The position numbers and the translations under genes are program-made. This document shows, piece by piece, positions 36,774 to 43,228 of a stretch of DNA of 43,228 nucleotides. The stretch comes from Rhizobium aethiopicum (lineage in GTDB: Bacteria; Pseudomonadota; Alphaproteobacteria; Rhizobiales; Rhizobiaceae). The notes beneath the pieces are model-generated. The model did not search any database, was not told the DNA's origin, and was given only the letters and a program-made list of their open reading frames with translations. The stretch's first letter is position 1. Every line of letters starts with the position of its first letter. The stretch covers positions 1 to 43,228 of the forward strand of contig NZ_FMAJ01000025.1 of the NCBI RefSeq assembly GCF_900094625.1, written 5' to 3'.

Positions 36774-37418
36774 TCAGCCGGTCGGTACCATGTTGCGTCG
36801 CATTTTCGTGGCGTAGTAGGCCCAGAAAAGCCGGGCGGCCACCGAGCGCCACGGCGACCAGACCTCAGAAAGCTTGGCAAGCGCCTTTGCTTGCGGCCGC
36901 GCCGCAAGTCCAAGCGCGGCGGCGACGGCATTCTGCAGCGCGACGTCGCCGGCCGGAAAGACGTCGGCATGGCCGCCGCAGAACATCAGATAGACCTCCG
37001 CCGTCCACGGGCCGACGCCCTTCAGCGCCGTCAGCTCGCCAAGCGCTTCGTCCGGCGGCTTCAGGCAGAGTCCGGAAAGATCGAGGCGGCCGGAGACAAC
37101 CGCTTCGGCGATCCGCGACAGCGTGTCGGCCTTGGCGCGCGACAAGCCGAATTCCCGCCATGCCTCCGGCGCGAGCATCACGTAATCTTCAGCCGTCAGC
37201 GGGCCGTCCGCCGGCAGCATGCGCCGCCAGATCGCCTCGGCGCTGGCGCGCGATACCATTTGCGAGACGATGATATGGGCAAGGCCGGCAAAACCCGGTT
37301 CGCGCAGCCGCAGCGGAACCGCCCCCGCATCTGCTGCGATCGGTGCAAGCCGCGGATCGAGGACCAGCAGCGCTTCGAGCCCCAGCCTGACGTCATCGTC
37401 GTTGCGGATGATCTGCAC
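36774..37418 (-). CDS. DNA-3-methyladenine glycosylase II (AlkA-like HhH-GPD)
   Basis: A 214-residue base-excision enzyme that removes alkylated purines. The helix-hairpin-helix LTALKGVGPWTAEVYLMF (129-146) and the catalytic aspartate D158 (FPAGDVAL) are clear. It lacks the N-terminal TBP-like domain of E. coli AlkA, as is common. I chose GTG 37418, because GGGAGG sits 4 bases ahead; the longer starts at 37466/37472 overlap the divergent gluQRS start and have no ribosome site. Confidence 0.9.
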   Translation of the reverse strand: MQIIRNDDDVRLGLEALLVLDPRLAPIAADAGAVPLRLREPGFAGLAHIIVSQMVSRASAEAIWRRMLPADGPLTAEDYVMLAPEAWREFGLSRAKADTLSRIAEAVVSGRLDLSGLCLKPPDEALGELTALKGVGPWTAEVYLMFCGGHADVFPAGDVALQNAVAAALGLAARPQAKALAKLSEVWSPWRSVAARLFWAYYATKMRRNMVPTG

Positions 37419-37464
37419 GCGTCCTCCCAGTGGTTCCAAACCAGAATCCGTGGCAGAAGAAAGC

Positions 37465-38346
37465 ATGACCACGAGCGAGCGTCAAAAACCTGTCTTTCGT
37501 TTTGCGCCGAGTCCCAACGGATCGCTGCATCTCGGCCATGCGCTTTCGGCTTTTTTGAACCGCGACATGGCCGAAGCCGAAAATGGCCGCCTGCTGCTGC
37601 GCATCGAGGATATCGACCAGACGCGCTGCACCCCCGAATTCGAGGCCGGCATCCTGAGGGACCTCGACTGGCTGGGCATTGACTGGGAAAGCCCGGTGCG
37701 GCGGCAGTCGGAACATTTCCCGGAGTATCAGGCGGCGCTGCACGCGCTGATCGAGCGCGGCCTGGTCTATCCGGCTTTCCTGACGCGCGGCGAAGTGAAG
37801 GCGCGTGTCTCCGCCTACGAGGCAGCAGGCGAACCCTGGCCGCGCGATCCCGACGGCACGCCGCATTACCCGCCGATAGATCGCGAGCGGCCGGAGGCCG
37901 AATGGCGGGATATTCTTTCCTCCGGCAAAAAACACGCCTGGCGGCTCGATATGCGCAAGGCGCTCGAACTGATCGGCGAGCTGCTGTTCTGGACGGAAAC
38001 CGGCAACGGCAGGACGGGCGAGATCGCCGCCGAACCCGACGTCTGGGGGGACGTCATCCTGTCGCGCTCGGATGCTCCCTCGAGCTATCACCTTTCGGTG
38101 GTCGTCGACGATGCACTGCAGGGCGTCACCCATGTCGTGCGCGGCCTTGATCTCTTCCACGCCACATCGGTGCACCGGCTGTTGCAGGTGCTGCTCGGCC
38201 TGCCGCAGCCCCTCTATCACCATCATCGTCTCATTCTCGACGCCGAGGGCCGCAAGCTTTCGAAAAGCGAAGGTGACAGTGGGCTTGCCGAATTGCGCGC
38301 CCGAGGCATGTCAGGGGCCGATATTCGCCGTCTTGTCGGGCTTTGA
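37465..38346 (+). CDS. gluQ: Glutamyl-Q tRNA(Asp) synthetase
   Basis: A 293-residue paralogue of the catalytic core of glutamyl-tRNA synthetase that attaches glutamate to queuosine in the anticodon of tRNA-Asp. The HIGH-like box is HLGH (22-25, in PSPNGSLHLGHA) and the class I lysine motif is KLSKS (264-268); there is no anticodon-binding domain. The zinc cysteines of the E. coli enzyme are replaced (YPAFLTRGE). ATG 37465 lies in AGAAGAAAGCATG, a usable ribosome site. Its last 36 bases overlap the end of the brkB-like gene. Confidence 0.94.
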   Translation: MTTSERQKPVFRFAPSPNGSLHLGHALSAFLNRDMAEAENGRLLLRIEDIDQTRCTPEFEAGILRDLDWLGIDWESPVRRQSEHFPEYQAALHALIERGLVYPAFLTRGEVKARVSAYEAAGEPWPRDPDGTPHYPPIDRERPEAEWRDILSSGKKHAWRLDMRKALELIGELLFWTETGNGRTGEIAAEPDVWGDVILSRSDAPSSYHLSVVVDDALQGVTHVVRGLDLFHATSVHRLLQVLLGLPQPLYHHHRLILDAEGRKLSKSEGDSGLAELRARGMSGADIRRLVGL

Positions 38347-39234
38347 TCGCCGTTCGACACGCTCTCTGCCGACGATCGAAAGCGTGTGGGAGAACATCCG
38401 GAAGACGCGGAATTTGATCAGCGCCGCGTTGATCTCTGCGCCGATGATGAAGATGACGCCGACCATGTAGAGGAAGATCAACACGATCATCACCGAGGCG
38501 AGACCTGCATAGGTCGCTGTATAATTGGCGAAGGTCGCGAGATAATAGGCAAAAATCAACGCGCCGGCGAGCCACAGAAGCAGCGTCAGCAGCACGCCGG
38601 GAATAACGTCGAACACGCGCCGCTTGCCGGCCGGCAACCACAGGTGCATGACCAGCAGCCCGACGGTCAGCACGACAAGCGTGCCGTAGATGCGCCAGCT
38701 GAAGACGACGTCGAGCGTATCGGCAAACAACGGCAACCACTTCCGGGCATAGTCGAGAGCCAATGGCACGGCCACCAGCAGGATACTGATCGCCGCGAAG
38801 ATGATGACCGCGATCAGCACGTATCCGAGACTGGCGAGGCGGGTGAAATACCACGGCCGCGTTTCCTGCACCCGATAGGCACGGTTGAGCGAGATGCGCA
38901 GCGCTTCGACGCCGTTCGAGGCGAAATACGCGGCCGCCAGCACCGAGATCGTCAGCAGCCCGCCGCGCTGAATGGTCAGGACCTGGAGCACCTGGTCGGC
39001 GAGCGGCTTTGCGATCGCTTCAGGCCAGGTGTCGAAGATCAAATGAATGGCAGTGGAGGAAAACTGATCGGCGCCGAGGAAGCTTGCAAGCGCCGTGCCG
39101 AAGATCAGGAAGGGAAAAACCGCAAGCAGGCTCGACAGCGCCACGTGGCTCGCCATCGCAAATCCGTCGTCCTCGACCATGTGACAGATCGCGTCATAGA
39201 CCACGTCGTAGATCGTGCGCAGCACCTTCCGCAT
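38311..39234 (-). CDS. YihY/BrkB-family membrane protein
   Basis: A 307-residue protein with six long hydrophobic segments and the family start MRKVLRTIYDVVYDAICHM, followed by DGFAMASHVALSSLLAVFPF. The family was once called RNase BN and serum-resistance factor BrkB; real function unknown, with a transport role suspected. GGGGA lies 4 bases before ATG 39234. The C-terminal tail (RSKPDKTANIGP) overlaps the end of gluQ convergently. The 579-residue frame that continues to 40050 antisense to the SDR is not real. Confidence 0.92.
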   Translation of the reverse strand: MRKVLRTIYDVVYDAICHMVEDDGFAMASHVALSSLLAVFPFLIFGTALASFLGADQFSSTAIHLIFDTWPEAIAKPLADQVLQVLTIQRGGLLTISVLAAAYFASNGVEALRISLNRAYRVQETRPWYFTRLASLGYVLIAVIIFAAISILLVAVPLALDYARKWLPLFADTLDVVFSWRIYGTLVVLTVGLLVMHLWLPAGKRRVFDVIPGVLLTLLLWLAGALIFAYYLATFANYTATYAGLASVMIVLIFLYMVGVIFIIGAEINAALIKFRVFRMFSHTLSIVGRERVERRSKPDKTANIGP

Positions 39235-39309
39235 TCCGTCCCCGGCTTCCAGATTGTATCCTCTGGCCGAATATGGGAAACGAGTCCCATTTTGTACAGG
39301 AATCATTCC

Positions 39310-40143
39310 ATGGCGGAACAGCGCACCATCATCGTCACCGGCTGTTCCTCCGGCATCGGCGCTCATTGCGCCCGAGCGCTGAAAGCCGATGGCTGGCGTG
39401 TCTTTGCGACGGTGCGCAAGACGGAAGATCTGGCCGGGCTGGAAGAGGCCGGCATCGAAGCCTTCGTGATGGACTATGCAAGGGCCGAGACGATTTCCGA
39501 CCTGGTCGCCGCGGTGCTCGACCGCAGCGGCGGCCGCATCGACGCGCTCTTCAACAACGGCGCCTATGGCCAGCCTGGCGCCGTGGAGGATCTGTCGACG
39601 GCGGCGCTGCGCGCGCAGTTCGAGGCGAATTTCTTCGGCTGGCACGAGTTGACGCGGCAGGTCATTCCCTCGATGCGCAAACATGGTCATGGACGCATCG
39701 TGCAATGCTCCTCCATTCTCGGCCTGGTTCCCTACCGCTATCGCGGTGCCTACACCGCCTCGAAATTCGCGCTGGAAGGCCTCAGCATCACTCTGCGCAT
39801 GGAACTCCATGGCAGCGGCATCCATTTGAGCCTGATCGAACCCGGGCCGATCGCCTCGCGCTTTACCGCCAATGCGCTCGCAAAGTTCAAGGAAAACATC
39901 GACGTCGAGAATTCGCCGCACGCAGCCGATTATACCAGACAATTGGCGAGGCTTGATGGCTCGGGGCCGGTCAACCGCCATAAACTTGGCCCGGACGCGG
40001 TCTATTCGGTATTGAAACACGCATTGAACTCGAAAAAACCAAGGCCACATTATCCTGTAACGACTCCGGCCAGACAGGGCATGCTCCTGAAGCGGCTGCT
40101 TCCGGCGGACCTCTTCTACAATCTGATGCGCTGGACCGATTGA
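39310..40143 (+). CDS. Short-chain dehydrogenase/reductase
   Basis: A 277-residue classical SDR. The NAD(P) site TGCSSGIG (10-17), NNGAYG (82-87), the catalytic serine near 135 (CSSILG), and Y148-x-x-x-K152 are all present. The C-terminal half (HYPVTTPARQGMLLKRLLPAD) is typical of the retinol/steroid-dehydrogenase-like group in rhizobia. AGGA lies 8 bases before the ATG. Substrate unknown; divergent from the BrkB-like gene. Confidence 0.94.
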   Translation: MAEQRTIIVTGCSSGIGAHCARALKADGWRVFATVRKTEDLAGLEEAGIEAFVMDYARAETISDLVAAVLDRSGGRIDALFNNGAYGQPGAVEDLSTAALRAQFEANFFGWHELTRQVIPSMRKHGHGRIVQCSSILGLVPYRYRGAYTASKFALEGLSITLRMELHGSGIHLSLIEPGPIASRFTANALAKFKENIDVENSPHAADYTRQLARLDGSGPVNRHKLGPDAVYSVLKHALNSKKPRPHYPVTTPARQGMLLKRLLPADLFYNLMRWTD

Positions 40144-40161
40144 CCGAGAAAGCTGAATGCC

Positions 40162-40365
40162 ATGTCCACGGCCACCTATATCCTTGCGATCATCGTCATG
40201 GGCCTCGTCGCCCTCGTGCTGATCCGCGGTCTCTTCAACATGATGAAGGGCGGCGACGCCAACGTTTCCAACAAGCTGATGCAGCTTCGTGTTCTGTTGC
40301 AGGCAATTGCGGTAGTGCTGATCATGCTGACACTATGGTTCACCGGCGGCGGCCGCCCGACCTGA
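40162..40365 (+). CDS. HIG1-like twin-transmembrane small protein
   Basis: A 67-residue protein with two membrane helices (YILAIIVMGLVALVLI and LLQAIAVVLIMLTLWF) joined by a short basic loop GLFNMMKGGDANVSNKLMQL. That loop matches the HIG1 domain of mitochondrial respiratory supercomplex factors and their alphaproteobacterial relatives, so a role at cytochrome c oxidase is a reasonable guess. It follows the SDR by 18 bases and precedes the adenosyltransferase, an arrangement I recall from other rhizobia. Confidence 0.85.
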   Translation: MSTATYILAIIVMGLVALVLIRGLFNMMKGGDANVSNKLMQLRVLLQAIAVVLIMLTLWFTGGGRPT

Positions 40366-40764
40366 AGAAACCGTGGAGGGCTTTTTGATGATGCACGCCA
40401 ACATATCTTCCCTCATTCCTCGCGTCCGCGCCGTGAATGACCACTGCCTGCCATTGAAAAAGTCTTCCGCGCCCACGGACTTGGGCGCACCGGATTCCTG
40501 TGACATCGCTCGGATCAAGCCCGAGGACAGGAATAAGGAAGATGAGGCGAGCGCCGGCTTGAGGAAGCTCCCCGACGCGGCGTGCGTCCGTATGCCGGCG
40601 CGAGTTTGGCGAGAAGGCCAACCCCACCCTCCGTCATCCTCGGGCTTGACCCGGGGTTCCATCCTCCTAACTGCTGACGGATGCGGTGTGGATGCTCGGG
40701 TCAAGCCCGAGCATGACGGACGTTGGGGGGACGCGACAGCCCTCCCCCCGATCGGCGGTGCTGC
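40366..40764. repeat. Intergenic region with palindromic repeat element
   Basis: 399 bases without a credible gene. It holds three copies of a 17-base near-palindrome of the form CTCGGGYTTGAYCCGAG (40509-40525, 40639-40655, 40695-40711). Copies 2 and 3 form a 22-base inverted repeat with one mismatch: 40631-40652 and 40698-40719, starting CCGTCAT and ending in its complement. This is the look of the small intergenic mosaic elements (RIME-like) scattered through alphaproteobacterial genomes. The minus-strand frame across it is a shadow. Confidence 0.7.
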
Positions 40765-41343
40765 ATGGTGAGACTCAACAAGATCTACACGAAGACAGGC
40801 GACGACGGCACGACCGGGCTGGCTTCCGGCCGACGACGGAGGAAGGACGACCTGCGCGTCGAAGCCTATGGCACGATCGACGAGACCAATTCCGCGATCG
40901 GCCTGGCGCGGCTTTATACGACAGGCGTGCCCGACCTCGACGCGATGCTGATGTCGATCCAGAACGATCTCTTCGACCTCGGTGCCGATCTTGCCACTCC
41001 CGACACCGGTGAGCCTCCAGCCTATGAGCCGCTGCGGATTGTCGAGACGCAGGTCGAGCGGATCGAGCGTGATATCGATCGGCTGAACGCCGATCTGAAT
41101 CCGCTGAAATCCTTCATCCTGCCGGGCGGCAGTGCGGCCGCCGCACACTTGCATCTGGCCCGCACGATCGCGCGCCGGGCCGAACGCCTGATGGTGACGC
41201 TTGCGCGCAGGGACGATGAAATCATCGGCGAGACAGCGATGAAATATATCAATCGCCTCTCGGATTTTCTCTTCGTCGCGGCCCGTCACGCAAATGACCG
41301 AGGTCGTGCTGATGTGCTTTGGGTTCCGGGAAAAAACAGATAG
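40765..41343 (+). CDS. Cob(I)alamin adenosyltransferase, PduO type
   Basis: A 192-residue enzyme that makes adenosylcobalamin from cob(I)alamin and ATP. The ATP-binding N-terminal motif KTGDDGTTGLASGRR (10-24), the VEAYGTIDETNSAIGLAR stretch and the C-terminal RLSDFLFVAARHAN are the family signature. Rhizobia use the cofactor for methylmalonyl-CoA mutase and ribonucleotide reductase. No clear ribosome site before ATG 40765; GTG 40768 is possible. It is followed by the rhomboid gene after 32 bases. Confidence 0.95.
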   Translation: MVRLNKIYTKTGDDGTTGLASGRRRRKDDLRVEAYGTIDETNSAIGLARLYTTGVPDLDAMLMSIQNDLFDLGADLATPDTGEPPAYEPLRIVETQVERIERDIDRLNADLNPLKSFILPGGSAAAAHLHLARTIARRAERLMVTLARRDDEIIGETAMKYINRLSDFLFVAARHANDRGRADVLWVPGKNR

Positions 41344-41375
41344 GTTTGCCGCGATCACGATCGCCGGGGGGCCTT

Positions 41376-42152
41376 ATGTTCATACCACTTCACGATGCTA
41401 ATACGCTGAAGCATATCAAGGTCCAGTGGGTGACGCTGGCCTTGATCGCGCTGAATTTCGCCGTCTGGCTCTTCACCAGTCTGGAGAGCGAACTGGCTGC
41501 CCAGGCGACGACGGTCGGCCTTGGCTACATCCCGGCAGTCGCCTTCGGCCACGCGCAATTGGCACAGGGATTGGAAATCGTGCCGGAGCCGCTGACCTAT
41601 CTCACCTATTCCTTCGTCCATACGGGCTTTTGGCATCTGGCCTCCAACATGGTCTTCCTCTGGGTCTTCGGCGACAACGTCGAGGATGCGTTGGGGCACA
41701 TGCGTTTCCTGCTTTTCTACCTGCTCTGTGCAGCTATCGGCGCCCTCTGCCATGGTCTGTTGACAACGGCGTCGGAAGCGCCGCTGGTCGGCGCTTCCGG
41801 AGCGATCTCCGGCGTTGTTGCCGCCTATGTCATGCTGCATCCGCGCGTCCGGGTCTGGGTGCTGGTGTTCCTGCGTGTGCCCTTGCCACTGCCGGCCTTC
41901 GTGCCGCTGCTTTTGTGGATCGGGCAACAATTCTTCATGTTGGCGATTGCGCCCGATGGCGACGTTTCCTGGGGCGCCCATGTCGGCGGCATTCTTGCCG
42001 GTGCCCTGCTGGTCCTCGTCCTGCGCCGCCCCGGGGTGCCGCTCTTCGACCGGCAAATCGTTACACCCCGTGCCGTAAGGGGTGAAGCCGCCCCCGTTGC
42101 GGCCGGCGCGGTCGAGCGTCAGCGTCTTCCTTGGGGCCGAGGCCGGCGCTAA
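41376..42152 (+). CDS. Rhomboid intramembrane serine protease
   Basis: A 258-residue membrane protease with about six helices that cuts transmembrane segments of other proteins. The catalytic serine is S141 in GASGAISG and the histidine H202 in WGAHVGG; the HxxxN part of the oxyanion region is WHLASN (86-91). It carries an extra C-terminal Arg/Pro-rich tail. GGGGGG lies 4 bases before ATG 41376. Substrates are unknown. It is located between the adenosyltransferase gene and etfB. Confidence 0.93.
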   Translation: MFIPLHDANTLKHIKVQWVTLALIALNFAVWLFTSLESELAAQATTVGLGYIPAVAFGHAQLAQGLEIVPEPLTYLTYSFVHTGFWHLASNMVFLWVFGDNVEDALGHMRFLLFYLLCAAIGALCHGLLTTASEAPLVGASGAISGVVAAYVMLHPRVRVWVLVFLRVPLPLPAFVPLLLWIGQQFFMLAIAPDGDVSWGAHVGGILAGALLVLVLRRPGVPLFDRQIVTPRAVRGEAAPVAAGAVERQRLPWGRGRR

Positions 42153-42161
42153 ACAGATATA

Positions 42162-42189
42162 TTGACGCGTACGTAAACGTTAATATATT
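42162..42189 (+). promoter_or_regulatory. Candidate promoter of etfBA
   Basis: TTGACG (42162-42167), 16 bases, TATATT (42184-42189). The same 8-mer ATATATTG occurs at 42157-42164 and 42183-42190. Between them lies CGTACGTAAACGTTAA, rich in ACGT steps, which might be a regulator site. It predicts a leader of about 140 bases. Confidence 0.45.
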
Positions 42190-42335
42190 GCCGAGGAATC
42201 TCTGCCGGCGTTAGGCAAGCGTTGAATTTGGAGGAAAAACGCGTATCCATGTCGCCATTCGACAATCGAAGCGGCGCTTGAGCGCGCATTTTCCTAACAA
42301 CCTCGCGAAATCAGTTTTTCTTGAAGGAAGGCCCC

Positions 42336-43085
42336 ATGAAGATTCTCGTGCCCGTCAAGCGGGTTGTTGACTACAACGTGAAGATCCGGGTGAAGCCGGA
42401 TGGTTCCGGTGTCGAGCTTGCCAATGTGAAGATGTCGATGAACCCGTTCGACGAGATCTCGGTTGAAGAGGCGCTGCGGCTGAAGGAAGCCGGCAAGGCG
42501 GAAGAAGTGGTGGTGGTGTCGATCGGCCCCGCCAAGGCCGAGGAGACGCTGAGGACGGCGCTGGCCATGGGTGCCGACCGGGCGATCCTGGTCGAGACCG
42601 AGGATCAAGTCGAGCCGCTCGCCGTCGCCAAGATCCTGAAAGCGGTGGCCGATGCCGAACAGCCGGGGCTTGTGATCACCGGCAAGCAGGCGATCGACGA
42701 CGATTCCAACCAGACCGGCCAGATGCTGGCGGCGCTCTTGGGCACCGCCCAGGCGACCTTCGCCTCGAAGATCGAGATCGGTGACGGCAAAGCGACCGTG
42801 ACCCGCGAGGTCGACGGCGGCCTGCAGACGATCGAGATCAAGCTGCCGGCGGTCGTCACCACCGATCTGCGCCTCAACGAACCGCGTTATGCCTCGCTGC
42901 CGAACATCATGAAGGCGAAGAAGAAGCCGCTCGACAAGAAGGCTCCCGCCGATTTCGGCGTCGACACGACGCCGCGGCTGAAGGTGCTGAAGACCGAGGA
43001 GCCATCCGGCCGCAAGGCCGGCGTCAAGGTCAAGTCGGTCGCCGAACTCGTCGACAAGCTGAAGAACGAAGCCGGCGTGCTGTAA
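42336..43085 (+). CDS. etfB: Electron transfer flavoprotein subunit beta
   Basis: A 249-residue subunit (MKILVPVKRVVDYNVKIRVK) that with EtfA carries electrons from acyl-CoA and related dehydrogenases to ETF-ubiquinone oxidoreductase. The AMP-binding fold and the conserved SMNPFDEISVEEALRL, GADRAILVE and KQAIDDDSNQTGQ blocks are typical. AAGGAAGG lies 4 bases before ATG 42336; the start at 42321 is not needed. Length matches the family. Confidence 0.97.
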   Translation: MKILVPVKRVVDYNVKIRVKPDGSGVELANVKMSMNPFDEISVEEALRLKEAGKAEEVVVVSIGPAKAEETLRTALAMGADRAILVETEDQVEPLAVAKILKAVADAEQPGLVITGKQAIDDDSNQTGQMLAALLGTAQATFASKIEIGDGKATVTREVDGGLQTIEIKLPAVVTTDLRLNEPRYASLPNIMKAKKKPLDKKAPADFGVDTTPRLKVLKTEEPSGRKAGVKVKSVAELVDKLKNEAGVL

Positions 43086-43109
43086 CGGCTTGGAACAGGA
43101 GCAACTATC

Positions 43110-43228
43110 ATGACCATTCTTCTTCTGGCCGACCATGACGGCAATCATCTTTCCGACCAGACCGCCAAGGCGCTGACGGCGGCAAGCCAGATCGGCTCTG
43201 ACATTCACATCCTCGTTGCCGGCAAGGC
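43110..43228 (+). CDS. etfA: Electron transfer flavoprotein subunit alpha, 5' part
   Basis: The first 39 residues (MTILLLADHDGNHLSDQTAK, then ALTAASQIGSDIHILVAGK) are visible before the window ends. This is the usual start of EtfA. AGGAG lies 8 bases before ATG 43110, 24 bases after the etfB stop, so etfBA is one transcript. The FAD-binding C-terminal domain lies outside. Confidence 0.9.
   Translation, partial: MTILLLADHDGNHLSDQTAKALTAASQIGSDIHILVAGK

Noticed and set aside
38386..39309. N-terminal extension of the SDR frame and of the BrkB frame beyond 39234
   Set aside because: Both run antisense through the neighbour; the SDR fold begins at 39310 and the BrkB family start is at 39234, each with a ribosome site.
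40333..41358. 341-residue minus-strand frame across the repeat and the adenosyltransferase
   Set aside because: Antisense to a certain gene and includes the palindromic repeat; no domain.

Overview
The window looks like chromosomal DNA of a Rhizobium (R. etli / R. leguminosarum type) alphaproteobacterium. The reasons are high GC with strong third-position bias, rhizobial-type proteins (DUF4167, an RgsM-like M23 peptidase next to clpB, DUF1178), the order prmC-prfA-ptsP-lysC//ubiG that I recall from Sinorhizobium and relatives, and a rhizobial rRNA promoter and leader at the left edge. I see no prophage, insertion sequence, CRISPR array or plasmid gene. Most of the window is core genome.

Layout. 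1-351: promoter and leader of a leftward rRNA operon whose 16S gene lies outside the window. 708-2651: M23 peptidase (RgsM-like), convergent with clpB (2755-5355, minus), which has a good RpoH-type promoter. 5578-6294: DUF4167 protein. 6638-12232: prmC, prfA, ptsP and lysC, all leftward, divergent from ubiG. 13350-15736: leftward operon comF-grxC-nitrilase-DUF1178. 15787-16671: BioC/NDUFAF5-like methyltransferase. 16687-17253: an orphan Flp pilin and a small membrane protein. 17380-19818: argJ-GNAT-mutT (leftward). 19911-23753: a parvulin PPIase divergent from secA. 23931-26624: a Wzx-like flippase and a CelD-like acyltransferase. 26629-28257: acyl-CoA ligase.

28453-31430: aldo/keto reductase, a TetR repressor and a divergent MFS exporter with two identical operator-like palindromes between the last two. 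31554-31638: tRNA-Leu(CAA). 31735-34767: three small genes and a Na+/H+-type antiporter that ends in a cyclic-nucleotide-binding domain. 34966-36662: YqaA, DsbB and an HNH nuclease. 36774-39234: an AlkA-type glycosylase, gluQRS and BrkB. 39310-40365: an SDR and a HIG1-like small membrane protein. 40500-40720: a palindromic intergenic repeat. 40765 to the end: PduO-type adenosyltransferase, rhomboid protease, etfB and the start of etfA.

Main functional themes are translation and termination (prfA, prmC, gluQRS, tRNA-Leu), protein quality control and export (clpB, PpiC, secA, DsbB), nitrogen-PTS and amino-acid synthesis (ptsP, lysC, argJ), envelope growth and polysaccharide export (RgsM-like, flippase, CelD-like), and electron transfer to quinone (ubiG, etfBA). 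The most distinctive local signals are the TetR twin operators, the cNMP-domain antiporter, the heat-shock promoter with an inverted repeat in the clpB leader, the Flp pilin with its unknown partner, and several small unknown genes. I found no clear multi-gene system that I would call undescribed.
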